Positions 10,459-18,637 of a DNA stretch of 64,000 bases are shown here, one piece after another. Position 1 is the first letter of the stretch; each line of letters begins with the position of its first letter. The stretch spans positions 62,001 through 126,000 of the forward strand of contig DASXUJ010000062.1 in the NCBI GenBank assembly GCA_036504895.1, written 5' to 3'. Position numbers and translations under genes: made by a program. Source of the stretch: Syntrophorhabdaceae bacterium (GTDB lineage Bacteria > Desulfobacterota > Syntrophorhabdia > Syntrophorhabdales > Syntrophorhabdaceae). The notes beneath the pieces are model-generated. The model worked only from the letters and a program-made list of their open reading frames with translations, made no database searches and was not told where the DNA came from.

Positions 10459-11619
10459 CTATTTTCTCTTCTGAGCTGCTTCCTTTATAAGCTCGAGTCC
10501 GATCACATTCCTTTGAATCTGATTCGTCCCTTCGTATATCTGGAGGATCTTTGCATCCCTCATCATCTTCTCCACGGGATACTCTTTCATATAACCGTAC
10601 CCGCCAAACACCTGAATGGCATCCACTACTACTTTCATCGCCACATCGCTGGGGAATACTTTACTCATGGCGGATACTTTCGAGGTGTCCTTGGGATTAC
10701 TATCTATAAAACGGGCAACCGCATACACCAGCGCCCTGGCAGCCTCAACCTGAGTCGCCATATCGGCAAGCATATGCTGTATGGCCTGGAAGGAAGAGAT
10801 CTTTCTGTCGAACTGCTCCCTTTCCTTGGCATACCGGACCGCCTCGCCCAAAGCTGCATGGGCTACTCCCACCGCTTGGGCGCCGATGCCCGGCCTTGTC
10901 TTGTCAAAGGTGCGCATGGTATAAATAAAGCCCATGCCTTCTCTACCTATAACATTTTCCTTCGGAACTTTGCAATCCTGAAATACCAGCTCTCTCGTCG
11001 CGGAAGCCCTGATGCCCAGCTTATTCTCTTTCTTGCCGAAAGAAAATCCTTCCATGCCCTTTTCCAGGATGAAGGCCGTGGCGCCTCTGCCGCCCCTCGT
11101 CTTGTCCGTCTTCGCAATCACCGTGTATATATCCGCTTCTCCACCATTGGTGATCCACTGCTTTGTCCCGTTCAGGATATACTCGTCGCCGACCTTCTTC
11201 GCTTCCGTCCTGATACTCTGCGCGTCGCTGCCCGCACCCGCTTCGGTAAGGCCGAAGGCGCCGAGTTTCTTCCCTGAAGCGATCTGGCTGAGATACTTCT
11301 TTTTCTGTTCTTCCGACCCGCCGATCAGGATCGGGTATGCCCCGAGAAGGCTCGCCGCATAGCTCACGGAGACGCCGAGACAGGCCTTGCTCAATTCTTC
11401 GACCACAATACAGTTCTCAAAACAACCCCCACCCAAACCGCCGTATTCTATGGGTATACTCACACCGAAAAGCCCTGTATCGGCACATATCTTCATAATA
11501 GTCCAGGGGAACTCCTGCTTCTCGTCGAGTTCCGCCCTGATGGGCACGATCTTTTCTTCAGCAACCTTTCGAGCCAGAGCACGGATATGTTTCTGGTCTT
11601 CTGTGAGGAAATAATCCAT
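10459..11619 (-). CDS. Acyl-CoA dehydrogenase
   Basis: This is an FAD enzyme of the short/medium-chain acyl-CoA dehydrogenase family, 386 residues. Motifs are GLTEAGAGSD (flavin and substrate loop), WITNGGEA, and QIYEGTNQIQRN, whose Glu is the usual catalytic base. It lies between plsX and fabD, the place where fabH is usually found. Its stop is directly next to the fabD start. It may act in butyryl-CoA type metabolism or supply acyl-CoA pools; the substrate cannot be read from sequence. An electron-transfer flavoprotein would be needed and is not encoded in this window. Confidence 0.92.
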   Translation of the reverse strand: MDYFLTEDQKHIRALARKVAEEKIVPIRAELDEKQEFPWTIMKICADTGLFGVSIPIEYGGLGGGCFENCIVVEELSKACLGVSVSYAASLLGAYPILIGGSEEQKKKYLSQIASGKKLGAFGLTEAGAGSDAQSIRTEAKKVGDEYILNGTKQWITNGGEADIYTVIAKTDKTRGGRGATAFILEKGMEGFSFGKKENKLGIRASATRELVFQDCKVPKENVIGREGMGFIYTMRTFDKTRPGIGAQAVGVAHAALGEAVRYAKEREQFDRKISSFQAIQHMLADMATQVEAARALVYAVARFIDSNPKDTSKVSAMSKVFPSDVAMKVVVDAIQVFGGYGYMKEYPVEKMMRDAKILQIYEGTNQIQRNVIGLELIKEAAQKRK

Positions 11620-11638
11620 CCTATCTCTCCTTTATCTT

Positions 11639-12631
11639 CTAAAGTGACTCATATTCCTGCATCGTCTCTTTTATGGACTGGTTCAATTTCTTTATGACAA
11701 AATTATTCGCCATGATGACGGCATTCCTGATCGCATGATGGCTCGATTTGCCGTGGCAGATGATGGAGACCCCGTCCACCCCGAGAAGGGGCGCACCACC
11801 GATGGCGGCATAATCGAATCGCTGTCCGATCCGTTTCATCGCATTCTTCAAAACTGCGCTGTCCGGCGTCTGGCCGTCGCCCTCGGCAGCCAATCCTTTC
11901 AGGAACCCCATGAACATCTCGGCTACCCCTTCCGTGATCTTGAGCGCCACATTTCCCACAAAACCGTCGGTTACCACCACATCCACATCGCCGCTGTGCA
12001 TGTCGCTTCCTTCCACATAACCGAGATAATTGAGAGCCGCGTTTTTCAAAATGGCGTGGGACTCCCTCGTCAACTCGTTGCCTTTGGTCTCTTCCGTGGC
12101 ATTGCTCAATAACCCCACTTTGGGCGAATCCAATCCGAAAGCGCATCGGGCGAAGATCTCTCCCATGATCGCAAACTGCACCAGGTGGCCCGGTTTACAG
12201 TCAACGTTGCCGCCCGAGTCTATCACTATTGTGGACCGTCCTCTCGCATTGGGATGAAGGGCTGCGATAGCGGGCCTGTCCACGCCCTTGAGCCTGCCCA
12301 GGGTGAAAATGGCAAAACCCATAGCCGCGCCGGAGTTCCCGGCGGTTACCACCGCCTGGACCTCGCCGGCCTTGAGGAGCTCAAAGGCCATGTTCATGGA
12401 GCAATCCCTTTTTTTCCTCAAGGCAGCTGAGGGGGATTCATCCATGCTCACTTCCACCGGTGTATGCACGATCTCGATAGACCCGTCCTGCACCAGCGGC
12501 CTGAGCCGCTGTTCGTCACCTACCAGGACTATGTCTGCTAACCTCTCGTGGTGTACTGATTCGGCGCCTTTGACAATCTCATGGGGTGCAAAATCCCCCC
12601 CCATGCCGTCTACCGCTATCCTCACCATCAA
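11639..12631 (-). CDS. plsX: Phosphate acyltransferase
   Basis: PlsX makes acyl-phosphate from acyl-ACP for phospholipid synthesis. The 330 residues begin MMVRIAVDGMGGDFAP and include the conserved AVVTAGNSGAAM and GDVDVVVTDGFVGNVALK segments. rpmF ends one base upstream of its start, as in many bacteria. A second Met directly follows the first, so the start is uncertain by one codon. Confidence 0.97.
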   Translation of the reverse strand: MMVRIAVDGMGGDFAPHEIVKGAESVHHERLADIVLVGDEQRLRPLVQDGSIEIVHTPVEVSMDESPSAALRKKRDCSMNMAFELLKAGEVQAVVTAGNSGAAMGFAIFTLGRLKGVDRPAIAALHPNARGRSTIVIDSGGNVDCKPGHLVQFAIMGEIFARCAFGLDSPKVGLLSNATEETKGNELTRESHAILKNAALNYLGYVEGSDMHSGDVDVVVTDGFVGNVALKITEGVAEMFMGFLKGLAAEGDGQTPDSAVLKNAMKRIGQRFDYAAIGGAPLLGVDGVSIICHGKSSHHAIRNAVIMANNFVIKKLNQSIKETMQEYESL

Positions 12632-12814
12632 CTAAGCTTCCTTTACCTCAAGATATTTCTTTCCCTTATACATCCCACACTTGGGACAGACGGTATGAGG
12701 CATTTTCGGCTCTTTGCAATGAGGACAGGAGACCACGGCCACCGGAGTGGCTTTATAATGGGTTCTTCTCTTGTCCCGCTTTGATTGCGACGTTTTCCTT
12801 TTTGGAACGGCCAT
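12632..12814 (-). CDS. rpmF: 50S ribosomal protein L32
   Basis: The 60-residue basic protein starts MAVPKRKTSQSKRDKRR. Two Cys pairs, CPHCKEP and CPKCGMY, make a zinc ribbon, so this is the zinc-binding (C+) form of L32. It sits in the conserved order yceD-rpmF-plsX. Confidence 0.97.
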   Translation of the reverse strand: MAVPKRKTSQSKRDKRRTHYKATPVAVVSCPHCKEPKMPHTVCPKCGMYKGKKYLEVKEA

Positions 12815-12827
12815 GATACTCTCCTTG

Positions 12828-13346
12828 CTAATTTAGAAAAGATTTTAATTTATCGCCTAACAGAGTATGAGACTCCCCGCTGCAACGGCACTCTTCAGTG
12901 TTTCTGTTGCAGCCGCACGTTTCACATAATCCCCTGCAATCTTCTTTGCACAGGGGCCTGATGGGGACATTCAACATGATCTCCTCATATACGAAGGGAT
13001 CGAGTTCTATCTCGTCTCCCTCGTAATAGTAGGTGTCCAGATCCTCCCCCTTCAACTCCAGTTCCGATTCCGAAGGCATGAGCTTCGTCGGCGCGAGCTC
13101 GATGTCGACAAATGCTTCGACATGGAAGTTATACTGCTCAAGGCATTTGCCGCACGTCAGGGTCAATGTACTTTCAACCGGTCCCCTGATGCTCAGTACC
13201 TCACCCTTCTTCCTCACGGTAAGCTCGTAAAGAAGGGGTGATGCGAAGCGAACCGGATCCTCTCCGTCTTCCTTCTCGAACTTCCTTCCTTCGATTTCGC
13301 CCTGCACTTTTACTACATTTTCTATATCTGAAATCCTGATAATCAT
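12828..13346 (-). CDS. YceD family (DUF177) protein
   Basis: The 172-residue protein belongs to the YceD/DUF177 family, which is nearly always encoded before rpmF and has been linked to 23S rRNA accumulation. It has one CGKC pair mid-protein and a Cys-rich C-terminal cluster (CKEDCRGLCETCGC and CRC), suggesting metal binding. The N-terminal half is acidic. It is the first gene of the long operon, about 17 nt after the predicted transcription start, with an AGAGG ribosome site. Confidence 0.88.
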   Translation of the reverse strand: MIIRISDIENVVKVQGEIEGRKFEKEDGEDPVRFASPLLYELTVRKKGEVLSIRGPVESTLTLTCGKCLEQYNFHVEAFVDIELAPTKLMPSESELELKGEDLDTYYYEGDEIELDPFVYEEIMLNVPIRPLCKEDCRGLCETCGCNRNTEECRCSGESHTLLGDKLKSFLN

Positions 13347-13369
13347 AGGACCTCTTTTCGAAATTCGAT

Positions 13370-13398
13370 AATATAATGGGTTTAATCTGCCTTGTCAA
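13370..13398 (-). promoter_or_regulatory. Sigma-70 type promoter for yceD-rpmF-plsX-fab operon
   Basis: On the minus strand there is a TTGACA box (13393-13398), a 17-nt spacer and a TATATT box (13370-13375). The predicted start site, near 13363, is about 17 nt before the yceD ATG. No other comparably strong promoter was noticed before the end of the 13-kb gene run. Confidence 0.85.
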
Positions 13399-13475
13399 GC
13401 AAATTAACCCGTTGTAACCGTTGCCTTTTTCCTTCAATTGCCGGTCAGGAAGCCGGCATTTACGAGTATATGGGC

Positions 13476-13742
13476 TTACGCCTTCTCCTGAATTTCGGCC
13501 ATTTTCCTTGAATATTCAGCCTCATCCATCACAAGGGAGACGACTTTCCTTTTGTCCTTCTCTCCCTTGACGATCGTCACGTCGGTTTTACGGACACAAA
13601 AGACATCCGCAAGGTATTCGGTGAGCTCCTGGTTCGCTTTTCCATCTCGGGGCACAGAGAGCAGCTTCACCTTCAGGGCCCCGTCTTCCCGGGTGATCTC
13701 CTTCCTCTTTGCCCTCGTGATGACCTTAACCTCTATGTTCAT
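13476..13742 (-). CDS. DUF167 (YggU) family protein
   Basis: The 88-residue protein has the family pattern VKVITRAKRKEI followed by LKVKLLSVPRDGKANQELTEYLA, where the basic KANQE stretch is diagnostic. Its biochemical role is unknown. It follows yggT after 26 nt, a common pairing. It is the last gene of the operon that starts with the UPF0280 gene. Confidence 0.88.
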   Translation of the reverse strand: MNIEVKVITRAKRKEITREDGALKVKLLSVPRDGKANQELTEYLADVFCVRKTDVTIVKGEKDKRKVVSLVMDEAEYSRKMAEIQEKA

Positions 13743-13768
13743 CTCTTTCGTCCGTGATCTTGAGGCCC

Positions 13769-14068
13769 TTATCTGAGCCTCATCCCAAGGTCGAGCAGGC
13801 TGTTTACCGCGAATTTCTGCAAAAATATAATCACGATTATTACCAGAAACGGGGCGATATCGAACATGCCGATTCTGGTCGGGAGCATTCTCGAGATCCT
13901 GTATGTCACGGGATCAACCATTCCATAAATGATCCTGACAAGAGGATTATAGGGATTGGGCCTGATCCACGAGAGGATGGTCCGAATTATCACGACCCAC
14001 AGGTAGAGCTCGAGCAACAAATTGACTACATATGCCACGCCATAAATAAAATTTCCCAAAACAAACAT
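13769..14068 (-). CDS. YggT family membrane protein
   Basis: The 99-residue product has two hydrophobic segments (about residues 5-27 and 68-90) flanking the conserved RTILSWIRPNPYNPLVRIIY and VDPVTYRISRMLP motifs of YggT. Members act in cell-shape or osmotic functions in some bacteria. I start at the ATG at 14068, where homology begins; a reading to 14134 would overlap mtaB and add 22 poor residues. Confidence 0.9.
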   Translation of the reverse strand: MFVLGNFIYGVAYVVNLLLELYLWVVIIRTILSWIRPNPYNPLVRIIYGMVDPVTYRISRMLPTRIGMFDIAPFLVIIVIIFLQKFAVNSLLDLGMRLR

Positions 14069-14114
14069 CGGGCCTCCGTATTCACAGGAATGAGGGGGAA
14101 GGCGAGGGAGCCTT

Positions 14115-15386
14115 TCAGGCTTCCAAAACCTCACCTATAAGATTGTCTCCCATTATCTCCTTTATTTTAACCCGGGTAAGATTATTTTCAATATCTTTTT
14201 TCCGGGGGAGGTAAAGAGGGAGGTAATTATCCGTATACCCCCTTACATAATCTCCTTTGTAAACCTTCCCTTCCGGAATGACCCAGGCTTCGGATCCGAG
14301 GAAGCGCCGGAAAAATCTCTTCCTCATCTCCCGATCGAGTGCCCTCAATGCCGAGACTCTCATTTTTTTCGTCCTTGCCGATACTGCGCCCCCCATGGAT
14401 GCCGCCTTGGTCCCCGTCCTGGGGGAAAAGGGAAAGACATGGAGATAGTAGATATCAAGGGAGGAGATAAAACGAAGAGTCTCCTCGAACTCCTCATCCG
14501 TCTCCGTGGGAAAGCCCACGATCACATCGAACCCGATACCGATCTCACCCATGCCTTTCTGCAGCCGCCCGACCATGGCACGTATATATTCGATCCCGTA
14601 GGGCCGTCCCATCAGCCCAAGTATGCGGTCGCACCCGCTCTGGAGCGGGATATGGAGGCTTTTGGCGATCTTTCGCGAGGCCGCCATTATCCCGATCATT
14701 TCAACATCCAGATAAAGGGGGTCTATCGAGCTCAGCCGTATCCTCGGCGGAGTCGGACTTGTCTCGATCTGTCTGAGAAGACCCTTGAGGTCCATATTCT
14801 GCCCTGGATCGAAATATGATGAGATCTCGATCCCTGTGAGGACTACTTCCTTCACTCCCCAGCCCGCAAGGCGGGCGAGGGTCTCCATTATCTCGGGCAG
14901 AGGTCTGCTGCGCGGCTTTCCCCTTCCGAAGGGAACAATACAGTACGCGCAGAAACGGTCGCACCCGTCTTGTATCTTGAAGAAAAAACGGGTCTTGTCC
15001 CGCGGGACCCCATGGATCTCTCCCGCTTCCATGAGACGGTCTCTTCCCGGGGATACGAATGTCCCTGTTTTCCGGAGGTATTCGGCAATCCTGAACTTCT
15101 CATCCTGTCCGAGTACCGCATCGGCGCCGAAGGTCTTACCGGGATATACCTGCCCCTGGCAACCCGTGAGGATGACATGGGCAGATCCGTTCAATCTTTC
15201 CATGCTTCCGATAAACCTCCGCACGTCCCGCTCGGCCCCCTCGGTCAGCGCACAGGCATTAACCACAATGACATCGGCGTCTTCGGGTGAAGCCGGCGAA
15301 AGCCCCGCCTCTTCAAGCCTGTTGGCGATCACATGGGTATCCCACTGGTTTGCCTTGCACCCCGTAGTATGGACGTAGTATTTCAT
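14115..15386 (-). CDS. mtaB: tRNA t(6)A37 methylthiotransferase, MtaB-like
   Basis: This radical SAM methylthiotransferase probably converts t6A37 to ms2t6A37 in tRNA. The 423 residues show three domains: UPF0004 (TGCKANQWDTH, with further Cys in VNACALT and LTGCQGQ for one cluster), radical SAM with CDRFCAYC (about residue 145), and a C-terminal TRAM-like region. I start at the ATG at 15386, giving the typical MKYYVHTTGC; a longer reading would overlap the cysteine desulfurase gene. It is 8 nt downstream of that gene, which could supply sulfur. Confidence 0.9.
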   Translation of the reverse strand: MKYYVHTTGCKANQWDTHVIANRLEEAGLSPASPEDADVIVVNACALTEGAERDVRRFIGSMERLNGSAHVILTGCQGQVYPGKTFGADAVLGQDEKFRIAEYLRKTGTFVSPGRDRLMEAGEIHGVPRDKTRFFFKIQDGCDRFCAYCIVPFGRGKPRSRPLPEIMETLARLAGWGVKEVVLTGIEISSYFDPGQNMDLKGLLRQIETSPTPPRIRLSSIDPLYLDVEMIGIMAASRKIAKSLHIPLQSGCDRILGLMGRPYGIEYIRAMVGRLQKGMGEIGIGFDVIVGFPTETDEEFEETLRFISSLDIYYLHVFPFSPRTGTKAASMGGAVSARTKKMRVSALRALDREMRKRFFRRFLGSEAWVIPEGKVYKGDYVRGYTDNYLPLYLPRKKDIENNLTRVKIKEIMGDNLIGEVLEA

Positions 15387-15394
15387 CCGCCCCT

Positions 15395-16555
15395 TCACTT
15401 CGGCCCGAAGGGCGACATTTCCCTCAGCCTTTTTACTGCCCCGGGAATCACCGAAAGGGCGTAATCCACCTCGGAAGCCGTATTTTCGGGTCCAAGACTG
15501 AACCGTACCGAACTCCGGCAAAGGGCCTCAGGGATTCCCATCGCAGCAAGTACGTGAGATGGGTGGGCCGCTCCGGAAGCACAGGCCGCTCCTGAGGAGA
15601 GGGCAATCCCTTTAAGATCGAGGGCAATAACCAGGGACTCCCCTTCGGCACCCTCAAAACTCAGATTGATCGTATTCGGGAGCCTCCGTTCGGGGTCTCC
15701 ATTGAGTGTCACCTTCTCCACATCGGACATTATTCCCTCAAGCAATTTTTTTCTGAGGGAGTCGATGTTATGGTTTCTCTCCTCGAAATCTCTCCGGGCG
15801 ATTTCGCACGCCTTTCCGAAGCCGGCAATGGAGGGCATATTCTCCGTCCCCGCCCTCCGTCCGCCCTCCTGACCTCCGCCATGGATAAGGTTCTCGATCT
15901 CGAGTCCTTTTCTGATATAAAGAGCGCCCACACCTTTCGGGGCAGACATTTTATGACCGGAGAAGCTCGCGAGGTCCACGCGAAGGGATTCCACATCAAT
16001 CGGCACCTTGCCCAGGGCCTGAACCATGTCCGAATGGAGGAGAACCCCCCTTTCCCTCGCGATCCCGCCTATTTCCGCAAGAGAGGAGACAGCGCCGGTC
16101 TCGTTATTGGCGAGCATGACGCTGATGAGCACTGTTTCCGGCCTGATCGCCGATTTTACCTCATCCGGCTCCACCCGTCCGTATCGGTCAACGGGGAGGT
16201 AGGTGACAAGGAAGCCGGATTCCTCCAGATACCTCATGCTGTTCAGAACGGCAGGGTGCTCCACTACAGTCGTGATCAGGTGATTCCCCCGGTCCCTTTG
16301 CGATCGTGCAGCCCCTTTTATCGCATGGTTATCGCTCTCGGAGCCGCAACCGGTGAACACGATCTCTTCAGGGGCCGCATGGATTATCTGCGCGACCAGC
16401 CCCCTCGCCTTTTCATAATGGCTTCTGACCTTTCGTCCTGCCCAATGAAGGCTGGAAGGGTTCCCGAAGAACTCATCGAGAAAAGGATGGATGGCCCGGG
16501 CCACCTCGGGATGAACAGGCGTAGTGGCGTTATAATCGAAGTAGACCTGCTTCAT
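15395..16555 (-). CDS. Cysteine desulfurase (NifS/IscS family)
   Basis: This PLP enzyme takes sulfur from cysteine. The 386 residues begin MKQVYFDYNATTPVHPE. The PLP lysine is in SFSGHKMSAPKGVG and the active Cys in SSGAACASGAAHPSHVL. I start at the ATG at 16555; a TTG at 16567 would overlap the ferredoxin gene. It is one of two desulfurases in the window, here with NIL-ferredoxin upstream and mtaB downstream. Roles in homocysteine, Fe-S or tRNA thiolation are all possible. Confidence 0.94.
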   Translation of the reverse strand: MKQVYFDYNATTPVHPEVARAIHPFLDEFFGNPSSLHWAGRKVRSHYEKARGLVAQIIHAAPEEIVFTGCGSESDNHAIKGAARSQRDRGNHLITTVVEHPAVLNSMRYLEESGFLVTYLPVDRYGRVEPDEVKSAIRPETVLISVMLANNETGAVSSLAEIGGIARERGVLLHSDMVQALGKVPIDVESLRVDLASFSGHKMSAPKGVGALYIRKGLEIENLIHGGGQEGGRRAGTENMPSIAGFGKACEIARRDFEERNHNIDSLRKKLLEGIMSDVEKVTLNGDPERRLPNTINLSFEGAEGESLVIALDLKGIALSSGAACASGAAHPSHVLAAMGIPEALCRSSVRFSLGPENTASEVDYALSVIPGAVKRLREMSPFGPK

Positions 16556-16559
16556 ATGG

Positions 16560-16967
16560 TCAGTCAAAAAAGACGGTCATCGCCTTCACCGGGCACACCT
16601 TGACGCAAAGCTCGCACGCCACGCACCGCTCGTAATCGAAAAGAACTTTCATGTCGGTCCTGTCTATGTGCAATGCCTCGGGTGCGCAGACCCCGGTGCA
16701 TACGCCGCAGTGTACGCATCTTAATTCATCCCTCTGGATATCCTGCTCTATGGGCTCGGTATCGATATTGAGGCTCTTTATATATTCGATCCCTTTCTCG
16801 AAATTCTCGTCGGTGCCCTCGATCTCCAGCACCATCATGGATTCGTGTCTGGGAGATATATTTGCCCGGAGAATATTGAAGACAAGGTCAAAATCCCGCG
16901 CCAGACGGTAGACTATGGGCTTATCTATCGTATTTCTCTTGAACCTAAGAATAATTCGCTTCTTCAT
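16560..16967 (-). CDS. NIL-domain ferredoxin (homocysteine-synthesis type)
   Basis: The 135-residue protein has an N-terminal NIL domain (residues 1-75, the ligand domain also found in MetN) and two 4Fe-4S motifs: CVHCGVCTGVC and CVACELCVKVC, each followed by a proline or Ala-Pro position. Proteins of this layout work with COG1900 (DUF39) and COG2122 proteins in sulfide-dependent homocysteine formation in methanogens. It is directly downstream of such a COG2122 (UPF0280) gene here. No DUF39 gene is in this window. Confidence 0.85.
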   Translation of the reverse strand: MKKRIILRFKRNTIDKPIVYRLARDFDLVFNILRANISPRHESMMVLEIEGTDENFEKGIEYIKSLNIDTEPIEQDIQRDELRCVHCGVCTGVCAPEALHIDRTDMKVLFDYERCVACELCVKVCPVKAMTVFFD

Positions 16968-17018
16968 GCCGGACCTCGCTTAATTTTTTCACTCTTCCTC
17001 ACCGATTCCTTTCAGCTT

Positions 17019-17741
17019 TCATATCCTCACAAGCTCCATATCTCCCCACATGCCGATATGGTCGCCGAGCACCACGAGAACGGCCAGCACATCCGGGAAA
17101 TTTTTCCCTTCATCGATGGCACGGGAGAGATCCTCTTTCTTCTTCACCATGTTGCCCACTTTCGTGGCAAGCCCGTCGGCAAAAAGCGCCGATCTTGCCA
17201 CTACGCATACCGCGTCCGCCTTGCCGAAGCTCAGAGAGGGACCGACTGTGGCGGAGGAGGTGCATATGCCGTAAGGCCTCTCGTCCGGCCGCACTTTGAT
17301 CCCTATCCGCCCGCTGAAAGGCGAATCGCCCGCGTAGATGAGCACCACCCTCTCCTGCCTGGTGGAAAGAGAGATATCGCCCCCGTTTTCTATCACATAT
17401 TCATCGGAAAATAGCGAAATATCATTGCCCACGTGCTCCGCCAGGGCGCCCGCTACCGTGGCCATGGGTCCCACGCCGAGGGCGGCGGCGGCAACGATCA
17501 TGCGGCGCGCCATAAGGGGAGCCAGGGCGTCGTCTTCAACAGGCGCGAGACTCTCCCTGAAAACCGGCCTTACCCGTATGTATTCTTCGAGCTGATTTCT
17601 ATAAAAGAGCACCCGGTCCTCAATAAACCCGCTCAAATCACCCCTGGTACAGCAAAGCAGGTCCGTCTCCTTTATCTTCACCTCATAACAGTCAAGATCA
17701 GGAGGTTTGCCTGCGTGCCGATAAAATCGTTCTTCATACAT
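17019..17741 (-). CDS. UPF0280 (COG2122) family protein
   Basis: The 240-residue protein matches the UPF0280 family, distantly related to ApbE: GVGPMATVAGALAE, YVIENGGDISL and ATVGPSLSFGKADAVCVVA are visible. Family members have been tied genetically to homocysteine synthesis in Methanosarcina, together with NIL-ferredoxin and DUF39 proteins. It is the first gene of an operon whose next genes are a NIL-ferredoxin and a cysteine desulfurase. No membrane segment is seen. The enzymatic reaction is inferred, not shown. Confidence 0.85.
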   Translation of the reverse strand: MYEERFYRHAGKPPDLDCYEVKIKETDLLCCTRGDLSGFIEDRVLFYRNQLEEYIRVRPVFRESLAPVEDDALAPLMARRMIVAAAALGVGPMATVAGALAEHVGNDISLFSDEYVIENGGDISLSTRQERVVLIYAGDSPFSGRIGIKVRPDERPYGICTSSATVGPSLSFGKADAVCVVARSALFADGLATKVGNMVKKKEDLSRAIDEGKNFPDVLAVLVVLGDHIGMWGDMELVRI

Positions 17742-17836
17742 AGTTGTTTAAATGCGGACCCTGAGCTTCGGGGGCGCTCCCGCCACGGATGCGTCTCGCC
17801 CGGTTTTTTCCGAATTCTTTTAAAGCCGCGGACTTA

Positions 17837-17865
17837 AATATAGCAAGGACGGCCCCGGCTGTCAA
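17837..17865 (-). promoter_or_regulatory. Sigma-70 type promoter for the UPF0280-NIL-nifS-mtaB operon
   Basis: Minus-strand TTGACA (17860-17865) and TATATT (17837-17842) are separated by 17 nt. It is divergent from the promoter at 17885-17913, with only about 20 nt between the two -35 boxes. Confidence 0.82.
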
Positions 17866-17884
17866 ATCAAGGCTATCTCCGGGA

Positions 17885-17913
17885 TTGACATAAGCTCACA
17901 AAAACATTAATTT
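17885..17913 (+). promoter_or_regulatory. Sigma-70 type promoter for the cyclophilin gene
   Basis: Plus-strand TTGACA (17885-17890), 17-nt spacer, TAATTT (17908-17913). The ATG at 17961 lies about 40 nt after the predicted start site. Confidence 0.7.
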
Positions 17914-17960
17914 ATCCGCTGTGCAGATGCGTTAAATAAATATTTCAGAAGGAGACAAAA

Positions 17961-18482
17961 ATGACCCAGTCTTCATTGGCCGCAATAATCCATACCGAAA
18001 AAGGGGACATCAGGCTGAATCTCTTCCCGGACAAGGCCCCCCTTACGGTCCTCAATTTTGTAAACCTGTCCAAAAGAGGATTCTACGACGGACTTATTTT
18101 TCACCGGGTTATTCCCGATTTCATGATTCAGGGCGGCTGCCCACTCGGCACCGGGACAGGCGGGCCGGGATACCGGTTTAATGATGAATTTTCCCGGGAC
18201 CTGAAGCATGACAAACCGGGCGTCCTTTCCATGGCGAATGCAGGACCGAATACGAACGGGAGCCAGTTTTTCATCACCCATGTCCCCACTCCCTGGCTGG
18301 ATCAAAAACATGCCGTCTTCGGCTCTGTAATGGATGAGACGGACCAGAAAGTGGTTGACAGCATCAGGGCGGGCAATAAGATCACATCGATCGCCATAGA
18401 AGGCGACTATGCGGCCCTTATGGAGGATCACAAGGATATTCTCGATAAGTGGAACGCCGCGCTCGAGGCTGCCGGAAAGTGA
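17961..18482 (+). CDS. Peptidyl-prolyl cis-trans isomerase, cyclophilin type
   Basis: The 173-residue protein is a single cyclophilin domain without a signal peptide, so it is probably cytoplasmic (PpiB-like). The active-site segment [33 protein letters not shown] and the substrate Trp region [12 protein letters not shown] are all present. An AAGGAG ribosome site precedes the ATG. The gene appears monocistronic. Confidence 0.96.
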   Translation: MTQSSLAAIIHTEKGDIRLNLFPDKAPLTVLNFVNLSKRGFYDGLIFHRVIPDFMIQGGCPLGTGTGGPGYRFNDEFSRDLKHDKPGVLSMANAGPNTNGSQFFITHVPTPWLDQKHAVFGSVMDETDQKVVDSIRAGNKITSIAIEGDYAALMEDHKDILDKWNAALEAAGK

Positions 18483-18508
18483 CAATTCCCTGAATGGCTC
18501 AAATATTT

Positions 18509-18532
18509 CCGGGTTGCGGATTCGCAGCCCGG
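18509..18532 (+). terminator. GC-rich hairpin after the cyclophilin gene
   Basis: A 10-bp stem (one T-G pair) with a GATT loop lies 27 nt after the stop codon. It has no following T run, so it could be a weak terminator or an mRNA 3'-end stabiliser. Confidence 0.4.
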
Positions 18533-18637
18533 ATGATGAGACACCTCCCTTCGCATTTATGATATACTCAAAGAAATGAAAAATTCAGGGATCGCCGTGC
18601 CCTCGGCGCGTTACCTTCTCCCCCATGGGGACCGCCC

